Origin: Saccharina japonica
Taxonomy: Eukaryota > Sar > Phaeophyceae > Laminariales > Laminariaceae
NCBI GenBank assembly: GCA_008828725.1
Contig: MEHQ01003624.1
Coordinates: forward strand, 1 to 64,000
DNA: 64,000 nucleotides
Reading direction: 5' to 3'
Part shown: one piece after another, positions 11,159-22,065 of the stretch
Layout: every line of letters starts with the position of its first letter
Numbering within the stretch: position 1 is the stretch's first letter
Translations under genes and position numbers: made by a program
The notes under the pieces: model-generated
What the model saw: only the letters and a program-made list of their open reading frames with translations
Told to the model about the DNA's origin: nothing
The model's database searches: none

Positions 11159-11188
11159 CTGGAAATACGAATAAACAAAACAAAGCAG
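9928..11188 (-). repeat. Right arm of the 1.26-kb inverted repeat
   Basis: Reverse complement of 6733-7988. The outer end is the complement of GCTTTGTTTTGTTTATTCG, next to a G run at about 11189-11195. The inner end is at AGGGGTCAACAAAGCGAGG. Near-identity of the arms implies a recent duplication, gene conversion, or an assembly error. Confidence 0.85.
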
Positions 11189-11599
11189 GGGGGGTGGGTT
11201 GGTGTCGCCGATGGTGACGGAGAGCAAGAACCTGTTGTTTTGGGCGCGAGCGCAGCCGTCTCCAATGAAGAGGACAGAGAGGAAAATCCAATTCAGGTCA
11301 GGTAGTACCAATAATAGTGAGCCAGCCTTGACGTTAATATATGCTGGTTTCGAAAAGGTTCTGTGGTTGGATGTTTTATGCATATTCCCTGTTTTGTGAT
11401 ATTGCGTGTGGCCTACCAAAGCGTCTCTTTATATATCAACCCTACCTCGTTATGCCTCCTTACCCAACTCTACATCAATATACGGTAGGTTGAGATGTTG
11501 TGTTTCGCAATTCCAGCCATGTGTCTTGTATTATGGTAGGTACTAACGGATTTGGTGTCAACTTTATCATTACTCGCACCCTTCCTGCTATTATTGCAG

Positions 11600-14013
11600 G
11601 ACAAAGGGATGTGCGTGCGGCTCGACGCTTTCCATGCGATGCAGCGGCTCAGCAAGCTTGTTCTTAAAAGTCACGGCGCGTGTTCTGCATACTTGGCACG
11701 ATTGAGAGACGCTTTTTTCATGGTAAACGCCGACGACCTCGCGGCGGCGGAAGCGGACCTCCGCCACAAGGGCATGAGCCAAGAAGATGTGGACCGAAAA
11801 AAGGAACGCGATTGGCCTTATTTCCTTCAGAGGTGCCGAAGGTGAGCTGCATCGGGGTGCTTCTGTACATAATACATCGGATGTGGTGCTCCGTTTCTTA
11901 ACTTTGTTTTTTCTGTACATAACACATCGGATGTGGTGCTCCATTTCTCAACTTTTGTTTTGGTAGGTGTGTAACCGAGTGAAGCTACGCGCGCGACGTG
12001 GGTTTTTCTTTCTTGGGTCTATTTCTTGTTTTTTCCTATGACAACGGTTTTGTCGATATTGTACTTCACAGCACGTGATGCGGCGGTCGCTGTTTATTTT
12101 TATTTATGCCCGTCACCACTTGTGGCAGGGTGGTCCCGCCGTCGCCAAATCTTCTACAACGCTATGACATGGTCAACAACGTGTATGGCGGATTGATTGA
12201 CAGAAGGACTCGACAACCTTTGCTGCGGGCGGAAGCGAGTGAGACTGTTCAGCGTCTTCGAGTGCACATCAAGGCCGACTGCTTGACTGATCCTGTGGGG
12301 CTGCCAATGTATTTCCAGGCTGGGAAAGACTCTGCGACTGGCTCCATTCTTTATCGGTGTATTCGCGGCACCAATGATTTAGAAGGGTACCATTTGCACA
12401 TGCGCTTGCTGGTGGCGTGGTGCATTTCGCCCAGGCTCGCGCATCTTCTGCTGCTCAAGCACAACTTCAGATGGAACCTACGTCAGGCCATCAAGAACCG
12501 CGGTCTCGACCCTACTGTTGGGGGATTTTACGACCAGCCGGTACTTGAGGCCATGCAGGTATGCTTTTCCGCTTGATTCCTTCTTGACTCGTCTAGAGGT
12601 GTTGATGTTTCGTGTGTGTGTGTTTTTACGTTTCTCGTCCTACCTACAATACGGCTCAACCGCAGGACACCGACCTGCGGTTGGTGAAAGCGTTATTAAT
12701 GGAGGCATCGGGTGGCCTTTTAATGTTTACTTATTTGAGCACCTCTCTTGTCTTTCTTTTTAAAAGACGCGTATATCGTGGACGCTTAGACTAATATTTT
12801 TATATTTTGTGTATCGTACGGTTATTGCCTTTCTAGCTCGTGTGTGTTATTATTTTCATTGATAGTTGATTATTTTCAAGCTTATGTTTCGGCAATGGTT
12901 GAGTTTTTTGTGTGTCCACGGAATATGCAATGGCGAAGAACAACCACCATAGTAATTTTGAGTCTTAACTGTGCCCCTTCTTTTGTTTTCCTTGTAACTC
13001 ATGGTATCCGCGTTGAAGTGCAGTACGGTGTTCGTAAACTTGCCGTCTTCACATCTCCCTCTTGCCCTTGTCAGAGCATGACTTCCATGCTGTTCGGCGA
13101 CGCAAAATATCCGAACTGGGTCCCCACAAGCGCTTACGGCGACACGGGGGAGCGGAGCGGATTTTTTCGTAGCATTCTGCCGAAGTGTGACGAAGGAGGT
13201 GTCGAGGAAGTAGAGGAAATGGGCGCGGTCGGTCTTGGGACTAGCGATTTCGAACATCCCGGGAGTGAGCCTGTTCCTCTTCCGGAATTAACTCGATCGG
13301 CCACCACCCTGGCAAATATGCAGGGGGTACATGTCTCGCACATGCCGGTTTGTACTCCTGCCGAGATATCTTGGTTTAGCGATACGTTCATGAGGTATGT
13401 CGAGAATAAGGAAGGGCGGCAGTCCTTCCTAGACTTTGACCTGTTCTCACTGAAGTGGAACGAGCGCGTTGCGGACATGGAGTCGGGAAAGACCCAGGTG
13501 GTCGGCATTTTCCGGAAGACGGCGGCACACCTGAGGGCACATTGGAAACAGTGAGTATAACCATGCCGCGGTTGTGTATCAATGCCGGATTTCGAATATA
13601 ATAGATAGAAACGATTCCGTTCTTTTGTGTAGTTTGAAACGTTTTCTCTGCAACTTACCTTGCTTAATAACCCACTCATGTCCGTACCCCCGGCGGTGAT
13701 ACAGGCATCACGATCGCATCAATACCAGGGAAACCTTACGGCCTGTTCGAGCACAAGATGCACCCATCAGGGGTCAGCTTCGCGCTCCCGTGGATATTGG
13801 AGGCACTGCAGGTGCCGTGGCGGAGCCTTGGCTTCTTGAAGCGCCCTCGGTATTTCAGTTCCCTGAGCCGATAGCAGATAATGGAGGAGCTGCAGGAGAG
13901 CCGGCGCCAGAGAGTAGCCCTGTCGCCACGGTACCCAAGCGTTTTCGCATTTGTCAACACTGCTTAACTTGTGGACACAAGATGCGAAAAGGGCCTTTCA
14001 AAGAACACCACAA
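11600..14013 (+). CDS. Exonuclease/DDE-like protein, C-terminal half (partial)
   Basis: Exons: 11600-11841 (after TTGCAG; ends phase 2), 12129-12558 (after GGCAG; ends CAG/GTATGC), 12666 to about 12710 (boundary unclear), 13075-13550 (after TTGTCAG; ends CA/GTGAGT) and 13705-14013 (phase fits). Content in order: a helical segment MCVRLDAFHAMQRLSKLV with SAYLARLRDAFF; PPSPNLLQRYDMV; then CIRGTNDLEGYHLHMR, with the Glu I take as the third acidic residue of the DDE-like core, followed by HNFRWNLRQAI; an acidic linker; and a terminal CQHCLTCGHKMRKG...EHH zinc-knuckle-like motif that runs into the N at 14014. All joins between 11600 and 12558 keep phase. The fragment supplies what the N-terminal half at 6186-7826 lacks, but the inverted copy intervenes. 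Confidence 0.6.
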
Positions 14014-14014
14014 N
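14014..14014. other. Single N after the zinc-knuckle exon
   Basis: The N interrupts the last exon of the exonuclease/DDE-like gene just after the GPFKEHH segment, so the true C-terminus cannot be read. Confidence 0.5.
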
Positions 14015-14129
14015 ATATCCGGCTGGTCCACTACCGCTCTCCCACACCCCAGCCGCCTCGATGGTTCGATTGTCAGCCTTGCGCGGAACATTATATCGCG
14101 CGTGCGGTGGATTTCGCCCAGCTGAGGGT

Positions 14130-15530
14130 TGATGTACCCTCTACCGTTGTGCAGGTTCTGCCGTCCTGTACGTACAGAGCTGCTGTGAACGGGTAGTTGC
14201 ATGGAGCCGTGATGGTCCCGCCATAGTGCGGTGCCCGCACTATCAAAGGATCAGTCTTGCACGAGCGCACCAGCAGCACTACGTACGTACCGCGGGTCGA
14301 ACCCCCGCACTAAAGCGGTGCCCCGAACAAATGGGTGCCGTACTATTGCGTGAACACGACTGCACTACTCTGTGAATTTTACTATTGTAGTAGTGCTTAG
14401 GTACTGGAGCCTGCCGTTTTGTGACCACGGATCAGAACACAACAACGACAACAACAACAATACCATGATTGTCCACCGCCCATCATCTACTTGCCATCCA
14501 CCAACGCACACACTTTACCGACAGTTACTGTATATACTTAGTATTTTTAACTCTCTTGGGACTTTAGAGGGAAAAGTCGACGTGACTGGGGGATTTTACC
14601 GAGCCACAATGCAAGGAGGCGTACGTTACGGGTGCATCATGATCCTACCCGTGGTACTGTTGCCCGCTTACCGCTGCTAGTAGACAGTTGATAAACCACA
14701 CCTGACATACTGTAGTTTTGTCTCTATATCTCGGGGTCCCAAAGGGGCAAATAGAGGCCCTACACAATTCCCCATGTATGACACAGGTTAGACATTAGTG
14801 CGGTACTTCGCTGAATAGACACTCCACAGTGTGTAGGTGTTGTGTAACGGCACTATCTCGGGTTGGGTCGGCGGCCCACGTTAGTTTGGATGTTATGACA
14901 TGGCGACCCACCGCACTTTGAGTGTTTCCTGTGTCATTTCACCGAGTTATGTTGAAAAACTATATTCAAATTGACAGGTAGAGTGAGGGAAGGGCGAGGG
15001 CGAGGGAACATTGGAGTAATGACGACGACACTTGGCGGGAAAACGCCAAAGGCCCACAATCGAACTTAAGCGTTGGCCATGTTCGCCGTAGAGTTGAGGT
15101 CGCATGATATCGACGACCCGTTGGATATGTGCGACATGTCGGGTAGCGGCATGTTTCTTTACAATATATCAATTAAAGATAGTTCGCACAAGGTTTGCTA
15201 ATTTTGATAAAACGTGCTGGAGAACATGGCACAGTATATACATTTAACAATGAAATATGTAGAACTATTCCCCAGTGTCAGCTGAGACCTCTGAAACGGG
15301 GGGTGTCATTTCATCTGTCTGTCGGTCTGTCTGTCTGTCAGGCTGTGGCTGGCAGGCTCGCTGGCTGACCCCCCTCAAATTCACTCCCGGCATGATTGGC
15401 TTACCGTTTACAAAACTTGCCGTCAACACGATAAAACGACGGGGGGGGTATAGATAACTGACACACACCGGCGGCCTATGCACCAACGCTCAGCTTCTAG
15501 GGCGGTAAGTACGATGATCTACCTTGATAC
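14130..15530. other. Stretch without a recognisable gene
   Basis: Contains an AACAACGACAACAACAAC tract near 14440, a CTGTCTGT run near 15315-15345, and a GC-rich segment near 14200-14340 with a T-arm-like GGGGGTTCGACCCGC on the minus strand but no A box. No exon or mobile-element end was identified. Confidence 0.5.
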
Positions 15531-15539
15531 CTAACCATG

Positions 15540-16545
15540 CACCCTAGTTTGTCGCATGCCGATTTTCAACTCGGACAAGCGGGTGACGATACCGGCGACC
15601 CCCCGGCTCGATATCACCTCGCACAATGTGGGAACCCAAACGCTACTGGCGGATCGCTTATTGGCTGGGGAAATATTCAGGATCCGCCGCACCCAGGGAG
15701 CATAAGGTTTCATCCCCGGATCAGAAATAATTCCATGCATCTAGAACTCCGACATCCGGGGACAAAAAGAACGACCCCCCGGGTCGATAGCGTCCCGCAC
15801 GGTGTGGAAATCCCCATCCCACTACCTCTATCACTGATTGGCTAGGGTTTGTGGAGCAAGCGCCGTCCGGGGAGGACAGGAAGCCATCCCCGCACAATAA
15901 ACACTTCCATACAGTTACGACTACAACAATACCGGGGCGAACATGGTGACCCCCCAGGTCGATACCGCCCCGCGCGGTGTGGAAACCCCTACTCCACTGG
16001 CTCTGTCACTGATTGGCTGAGGTGCGTGGATCCAGCGGCACCCGGGGAAGATAAGGTGACCTTTCTGGAGCATAAATTATTCCGTACATCTACAATTACG
16101 ACAACCCGGGGACGACCACGACGATTCCCCGGGCCGATACAGCTCCGCACAGTGCGTGCGCCCCAACCCCACCGGTCGATCGCTGATTGGCTGGGGTTCA
16201 GACTCACCCGGGGAGGATAAGGTCCCAGCCCTAGATCATAAGCACTTTCATACGTTTGCGACTTCGACAAGCCGGGGACGAAAACGGTGGTATCCTAGAT
16301 CGATATCGCACGGTGTGGAAACCCCAACCACTCTAGCTGACTGGTGATTGGCTAGTGGCTGGGGTTCGTGGAGCTTCACCGTACCCGGGGGTAATAGTTT
16401 TCCAGGTAGGGATCATAAATCCTTCCATACATTTACAACTCCAACAAACCAGGAACGACAACGGTGATCCCCCGGGTCAATACCGCCCCGCATGGTGTGG
16501 AAAGCCCAACTCCAGGTACGCCTTTTCTGGGGTGGAGTAAGTGAG
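15540..16545 (-). repeat. Satellite block 2, about 5-6 monomers in reverse orientation
   Basis: Monomers of about 172-178 bp run in the opposite orientation to the 32.9-37.9 kb blocks. Each repeats CTGATTGGCTGGGGT, ACCCGGGGA, ATCATAAAT, CTTCCATACA, TACAACTCCAACAA, CGGGTCGATACCGCC and GCACGGTGTGGAAACCCC. Open frames within are repeat-derived. Confidence 0.85.
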
Positions 16546-16549
16546 ACCG

Positions 16550-17680
16550 GTTGTCCTTGCCAATAATGGGAGCAGGAAGAATCAGCAACTTCGGTAACCC
16601 CGATGAAATAGACCTATTAATAATTACGTCGTATATGAAGTGGCTTGGTATTCCACATGGATCGCCATATACGACCTTCGCTTAGCGTAGCCCAAAAATG
16701 ATAATAAGGCGGGCGAAGCGCACCGACTTTTGCGCCTGAAACGCCATTGTCTACAGGTCTACTTCTTGACACTCTGGTGAAAAACGCGTACAGCATTCTT
16801 CATGCAAAGTACCAGATACTCTCCCCGGCACCGTATACGAAACATGGATTTACTGGAGCACCAACAAGCTGAGCAGGCGCCATATGAACCACATCACCAC
16901 CCGATCTTCACAACCGCATGGTGCCCTGCCTCCAAGACTCTTCGAGTGCTGTAGCCTCAACACTCCGGTCACAGGTTTGGACTGGAGCGTTGGAACGATG
17001 CTGCTGCGTGCGTACGGCACAGGAGGAGGCGTTTTTGGCTCCAACATTTCCTGACCGACGGGGCTCCTCATTTCAGCAACTCCTACGGTACATAGAGTAC
17101 ATAGAGTACATATAGTACACTAGTATACTCAAGGGAGCATGAAACATAAAAAAAGCAAGCCCACACTTTTGTTTTCGAGAGCCAGGCAAGGGGCGATAGT
17201 AAAACCAAGTAAGAACGACGGTTTTTGTTTTTGTCGTTTTCTCGATTTGTAGGTACAGAAATCCGAACACTCCTATAGGTATACGAAGTATATGTTAGGC
17301 CTTTCTAGAAGTGGGTCTCCGTTTTTCTGTTATTGTCGTGCTCCCCTGGTATACCGGTATCTTTGCAAGTCCAGTTTTCGCTTCTAACTACTCGTATTAT
17401 ATTACAAAGTCTACCTGCATGCCTAGGATTGACTGTTCATCGCGAGGCATGCCTGTACAATTAAGTGTTTCCAAACGAGTTTTGGGTGCAAAAGTGGGGC
17501 GTCTCATGCTACTATTAATAGAATGTAGGAGCCAGAGCATAATCGGGGACTCCGTCTTCGTGGCTTGATTATTTGTTTCCTGAATTGCTGAAACTCGTAT
17601 AATATCATACAACCAAAGAGGTGACCTTTGTTTTGGTGATAACCGAGATATTGTACTTCCATGCGACTTCGTGGATTTGG
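16550..17680. other. Stretch without a recognisable gene
   Basis: No exon with supporting motifs or splice context was found. A short GTACATAGA triplication lies at about 17090-17115. Small open frames (16918-17115 plus, 17397-17804 minus) have no recognisable features. Confidence 0.45.
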
Positions 17681-17682
17681 TG

Positions 17683-17788
17683 ATTACAGGAGACCATAGT
17701 AAACAGGACCTGCGGTAAATACAAAAACCTATGCATTCAAGTATTTTTACTAATAATATTTGGTCCTGTTTATTATGGTCCTCTCGTT
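17683..17788. mobile_element. Family-B palindromic element, copy 1
   Basis: A near-palindrome of about 106 bp: ACAGGAGACCATAGTAAACA at the left and CTGTTTATTATGGTCCTCTCG at the right are inverted complements. The centre carries ACAAAAACCTAT and TATTTTTACTAATAATATTT. Other copies: 25885-26010, 28951-29075, 43843-43963 and 61130-61241. Confidence 0.7.
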
Positions 17789-18220
17789 TTAAACAAAATG
17801 TCAATGCGGGTGTGTATGTAAGTCTCCGTGCCCAGACGTTTTTTGAATCGTCTTGTGATCTTGCCTGATACCATTGCCCAAGGGCCCGAGGGCGGTGCCT
17901 CGCAAAAATGGGCTAACACGAACCCTATGCCAGTGGTCAGTGCTGGGATGCTGTGCTTGGTCAGACTCTAGGTTGACTGTCCGGCGTGGATGCTGAGCTT
18001 GGAAACACTCTACTCGTAGGTCGACTCGGGATGCTGTGGCTGGAAAAGACTCCAAGTTGATTGAGCCGCGTGAAGCATACCCTTAGCCAACCAGAGTGCC
18101 TAAATAGCTACCTTAGGAAGATCTACTATCATATCATCATGATTTGTCCACTACTGCCATCGAAACGAATCTCGGAAGCTTCAGCTGACTTTTTAGACTT
18201 GGGAGATTATTAAATTTTCA

Positions 18221-18251
18221 CCGGTGGCACATCGGTTTTCTGTGCCACCGG
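18221..18251. other. 11-bp perfect-stem hairpin
   Basis: CCGGTGGCACA and TGTGCCACCGG flank a 9-nt loop, and a run of A follows. It lies next to dispersed repeat E. No adjacent gene end explains it. Confidence 0.6.
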
Positions 18252-18258
18252 GAAAAAT

Positions 18259-18415
18259 CTATAGTATTAGCATTTCGTCCGGCAGGATATTTCTGGGAAA
18301 TTTACAGGTCACTAATAGTGTGGTCGGGTTTGGGGTTAGGGTTAGGGTTAGGGGTTCTACGCCCGTACATTGATCCAAGATGTTGCCGGACGATTTGTGA
18401 ATAGTCCTCGGAAAA
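18259..18415 (+). repeat. Dispersed repeat E with TTAGGG tract, copy 1
   Basis: ATAGTATTAGCATTTCGTCC, CAGGATATTTCTGGGAAATT, ACTAATAGTGTGGTCGGGTT, then GGGTTAGGGTTAGGGTTAGG and TCTACGCCCGTACATTGATC. A second copy at about 42793-42935 is more than 85 percent alike by eye but has only about two TTAGGG units. Confidence 0.7.
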
Positions 18416-18889
18416 ATACGCCACCAAACATTCGAGGCGGGTTAGCGGGTTACTACTGGTATATACCCACGACGACAATGACGGTAGGATGTTAAGGAGT
18501 AGGATCCTCGAGAGATCCACTAGAGTAGACTAAGTTCATTTATCTGACTAAGCTGTCGTACGAGCTTCAGAAGATATGTGTGTATGTCGGGTATGCAGAC
18601 TACGCCGTCGTGCTTCTTCCGAAGATATCAGTGTGTGTCGGGTGGGTATGCAGAATACTGGCGTGATCTGCTGCTGCTGTACGTAGATCTCGTCAAATGC
18701 TTCAGGGTTTAGGGCGGAACAGGATACATACACATTTCGAGAGAGCGGCATTCTTGTTGGCTGAGGTAACTTGTTGGCTAAGGTAACGTGCGTACGAGTG
18801 AATAAAGATTACCGTACGTGTGACTGCGGTAACGTGCGTATATGAGCATAAATTACCGTACGAGATGCATATTACCGTATGAGGTAGAT

Positions 18890-19177
18890 TTTACCGAAAG
18901 GAGAGGAAGCACAGCAGAAGGAGTGTTCCATCCTGTTCACTCCTCTCGCCCGCATCGAAACTCTCTGCAGTTCGTCGTACCCCAAGCTTTTACTGGCCCA
19001 ACGAGCGCTCATCCCAACTGATCCATTACCGTTTAGACCATCTTCACTGCTGCTCGAGCTCGTCAGACACGCCGTAGGGCTATTTCCGGCACCTTCTATC
19101 GCGGTGGGTACAGTATCCCGGCCTGAGATTGCTGCTTGCATGGCATACAGAAGCCAGCTATAATATGTCAACCATTG
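18890..19177 (-). CDS. Unidentified protein, candidate exon
   Basis: The minus-strand frame has ordinary composition: WLLYAMQAAISGRD, then a Ser/Gly-rich stretch, then SLGYDELQRVSMRARG, and ends at a good donor (TTTCG/GTAAAA, near 18896). A candidate acceptor (ATATTATAG) lies at about 19156, just inside the edge of the family-A copy at 19178. No known domain is recognised. It may belong with the minus-strand open blocks at 19.97-20.58 kb, but phases were not reconciled. Confidence 0.3.
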
Positions 19178-19443
19178 ACGCATGCTACCGTAGAGGTGTT
19201 ATTGCCTTCTGAGGATGGTTACTTGGAGAGGTGTATACTAACTGTAAGTCAAAAGCTGATTTTGGAAACAAATACAATTTTATATTCCCGATGAGCTATC
19301 CCATAGCCTAAGTATAAAATGAAAATTATTTTGAACACAAGACTAAGAATGAAATTCCGATGATTTGGGGTAAAGGAGCCTTTAATAGATCATTCAGAAA
19401 GCGTCTCAGCCAAAAAACGGTATACCTCTGTCGTAGTACGCGT
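19178..19443 (-). mobile_element. Family-A element, reverse orientation
   Basis: Left end ACGCATGCTACCGTAGAGGT, right end CCTCTGTCGTAGTACGCGT. Internal words match the family in reverse: CAAAAGCTGATTTTGGA, ATGAAATTCCGATGATTT, GGGGTAAAGGAGCC, CATTCAGAAAGCGTCTCAGC and AAAAAACGGTATACC. About 266 bp, no coding capacity. Confidence 0.7.
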
Positions 19444-19463
19444 CTCTTCTAAACTGGGTAGGA

Positions 19464-19621
19464 TTGCGAGCCAAGTTTAATGCCATGAAAACTACTAAGC
19501 GGCTTACCACTCGCGATAACGTCGACCGTTGGGTACCAAACCCACCTGGTCGTTCCCAGCGGTCACTATTTAATAGTGCCGCGATGGGTAGAGTGGTCCG
19601 GCTTGCCATCGTTACCTACCA
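19464..19621 (+). CDS. Possible plus-strand exon, unidentified
   Basis: A plus frame containing AMKTTKRLTTRDNVDRWVPN and MGRVVRLAIVTYQ ends at a consensus donor (CAG/GTACAC at 19622). The opposite strand is also open here, so strand choice is uncertain. No domain is recognised. Confidence 0.2.
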
Positions 19622-19974
19622 GGTACACGATAAATATATATGTTCGTACATACGTTCATTTGCAGCAGGTTTGCTTGTAATAGTAGTGTGCCGTACCCCA
19701 ACACCTCCTGCTGCAGTGCCCAGCCCATCACCTTGATATCCAATATGAGCGGCTCTTCCTCCACGCATGACTTAGCCCTATTAAGGCCTGGACATGGACC
19801 TACAATAACGGTCGTAACAACCCCTAACCACCAACCGCAACCGTTCCTCTTACTGCTGTATCTCTAGCACCTTGATGCCATCCGTCAAGAGTCACGAGTG
19901 TTGGGCCGCTCACCTCTTTTCGCTGGCCGCACGACACATATAATATTCAGCCAGCGGACTACCGGTCACCCTGT

Positions 19975-20331
19975 GCTCTGCACCATGTCCGAGTCTCCTA
20001 CCCCCCCCCCCAAACAAGTCTCTTTGTCAGATTCCCCCCATGGCCGTATATCTACCGGTACCCCGACCACGCGCACGATATTTTCTAACGTGTCGATCCC
20101 TATAAAGTGGTGTTTGTCTCCGAAGAGCTCGTTCACGCGGTGCGGGTTCATGTGGGGTACGGTCAACGAGGCTCTCAACCATCGAACCACCTGCTGCAGC
20201 AGTAGCTTCCCCCCGCTACCATCCTCTCCACGCGCCCTACGGAAACAAACCATTGTTGGCTGCGACGTCTCCTCCGTGCTCGAAATAGTAATAGAAAGAA
20301 ACGAGCCCGCAGTGCCAGACTTACCGGGCAC
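19975..20331 (-). CDS. Unidentified protein, candidate exon
   Basis: A 121-codon minus-strand open block. The well-composed part includes QVVRWLRASLTVPHMNPHRV, HHFIGIDTLENIVRVVGVPV and DIRPWGESDKE. Possible acceptors are CTGCTGCAG before QVVRW or TCGCAG further upstream; a possible donor follows a G run near 19990. I do not recognise the family. The minus-strand block at 20410-20575, ending AAG/GTGTGG, could be the preceding exon in phase 0. Confidence 0.35.
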
Positions 20332-20409
20332 GAAGAAGAAGGGTCATCAAAATAAGCAAAACCCCCCGTCAAGACAACGTTGAGGAACCGCTAAACACAG
20401 CCCACACCT

Positions 20410-20575
20410 TCAAAATCCCCTGTAGGGTTCGGGTAAAGGGAAAACTCCTACTACTACGCGAGATTTCAAGCCCCACTTTTCCGACGAAATGTTCACCATA
20501 AGGGTGCACCGTGGGCTTCGAGATGAATAGTTTTTTGTTTGCCTTTCCACAGGTTGTTCGTTCCGCGCATACCAC
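20410..20575 (-). CDS. Unidentified protein, candidate upstream exon
   Basis: The minus-strand frame includes KLFISKPTVHPYGEHFVGKV and RTLQGILK and ends at AAG/GTGTGG. Composition is protein-like, but a second minus frame is open too. It is proposed only as a possible partner of the 19975-20331 block. Confidence 0.25.
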
Positions 20576-20949
20576 GTACGTACGTACTGGAGGTCAGAAT
20601 GTGTTTTGACCAGAGGAGCTCTCGGAAATAACTCGAACGGCACTTGAGCGTGGGATCGAATATATTGCTCGTCAGCTTCGCACCCCTCGAACTCTATCTA
20701 CAGTAGAAGTGAGGCAACCACCAAAATGTAACGCCTTCCTTGAGGGCTCCAAACCCAAGCAATCTGGGTCCATCTTCACATGTGTTGTCACGTTTTCAGA
20801 AAGCTTGTGTGGGTACAATACGTTCCTATGCGCCGTTCAGGTAGCTCAGTACTCTCGCTGCTCGTCCTCGCAAAAGGGGTCTCGTAAATCGTTTCGCGAA
20901 CCGATCCAAGAAATGCTTTCTCCCATTTCCAATGTATCTGGCTGCCTTC

Positions 20950-21283
20950 ATCCGTGAACGCGCAGACGATACGGACATACCCGACGGTTTGCCGCCCACC
21001 TTTGGCGACTCGGGAACTGCAGAGCCACAACATTGCAAGCATGCTCGGTCAGCCGCGGCAGGGGCTGTTGGGGACACTCGCTGTTCTACAGGCGTTCGGT
21101 TTGTTAGGGGGAAGGGGTGAGAACAGCATTGCAGAGGCGCAGGCGACGGTAGGCATGGCGGTTAAAGCTGAGGTGTTCTCGCCGCAGTGGGTGGAGGAGT
21201 ACTCTGGAGACAAGCTGGGGTGTGATCTCGGGAGAGGGCTTTACACGTGGAGACCCGCCGGCTTCGGGAGCAACATAAACAGT
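20950..21283 (+). CDS. Unidentified protein, candidate exon
   Basis: A plus-strand open block with LLGTLAVLQAFGLLGG, AEAQATVGMAVKAEVF and QWVEEYSGDKLGCDLGRG, ending at a good donor (AACA/GTGAGT near 21281). Gly/Ala-rich helical start, no family recognised. The following GC-rich open frame (21472-22065) may be related. Confidence 0.3.
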
Positions 21284-21471
21284 GAGTCTACTCGTCGTAT
21301 AGTTGTGGGAGATGCTGGCCGTAACGCTCAATACCCCAACGCGTATCATATTCCATGAGATTCGACCCTATAGCAAAAGCTGATACGTTACTGTAGATGT
21401 AGCCCATGATGGTCATCGATTTGCATGAACTTCTGCAGGTCGCTCTGTAGGCACCCCATCCACTCTTTCTC

Positions 21472-22065
21472 TTGTACCCGAACTTCGCCTCTAGCTCTAC
21501 CCCCGACAAACCCCCCGAACCTCGTCCTTTTCAGCAAGAGCTATTTTCCTATCTCCTACACGTGCAAACAACCGGCGAGAAATACCCGCCGTCTGCGCAC
21601 CATCGCTTCCATGCTCTCGGAGCTTGTCCCGCGAAGAGCGTTGGCGTAGGACGGGATGTTCTCCGTAGCGCCTGCGTTTCTGCCAGCCGAGATATCGAAG
21701 CAGCAGGGAGTAGCGGACCTGCCGCAGCTTATCGCAGTGAGATCCTTACCCGGGCTCCACGTGACGCACTCCTCGTGTACACAGCAGAGCCTCGACTACC
21801 TCAGCTTTTATCATCCACAATTCCAGCCGCAAGCGCACGTGCCCAGGCGGTCATACACGTCCATATCATACCGCCGAAAGCACGACGAGGCCCTTTTCAG
21901 ACACCGCGCGACCCTGCCACTGAGGCCTTGCTGTCTGCGGTAATAACCGCGTCCCGACACACAAACCCACTGGGTGCTACACTAGCGGTCCCAGTGACAC
22001 AATTTGGTTTTATAAGGCAACTGTTTCGACTGATGGGGGCTTGCTTCACTAAGGGCCCGAATTAA
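21472..22065 (+). CDS. Unidentified 197-codon open frame
   Basis: The longest non-repetitive single-frame open stretch in this part of the window. It is Ala/Pro/Arg-rich (for example LLSSTIPAASARAQAVIHVH) with no recognised domain. A second plus frame is also nearly open, broken by one TAG at 21647. The 3' end runs into the palindromic element at 22051. GC-richness alone could keep frames open. Confidence 0.22.
   Translation: MYPNFASSSTPDKPPEPRPFQQELFSYLLHVQTTGEKYPPSAHHRFHALGACPAKSVGVGRDVLRSACVSASRDIEAAGSSGPAAAYRSEILTRAPRDALLVYTAEPRLPQLLSSTIPAASARAQAVIHVHIIPPKARRGPFQTPRDPATEALLSAVITASRHTNPLGATLAVPVTQFGFIRQLFRLMGACFTKGPN

Noticed and set aside
5273..14013. Treating the hAT block and the exonuclease/transposase-like exons as one fused gene
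   Set aside because: An N separates them and the two encode different transposase-like cores; no join in phase across 6062-6186 could be shown.
14280..14345. Minus-strand tRNA suggested by a T-arm-like GGGGGTTCGACCCGC
   Set aside because: No A box, D-arm or acceptor stem upstream in the right distance.
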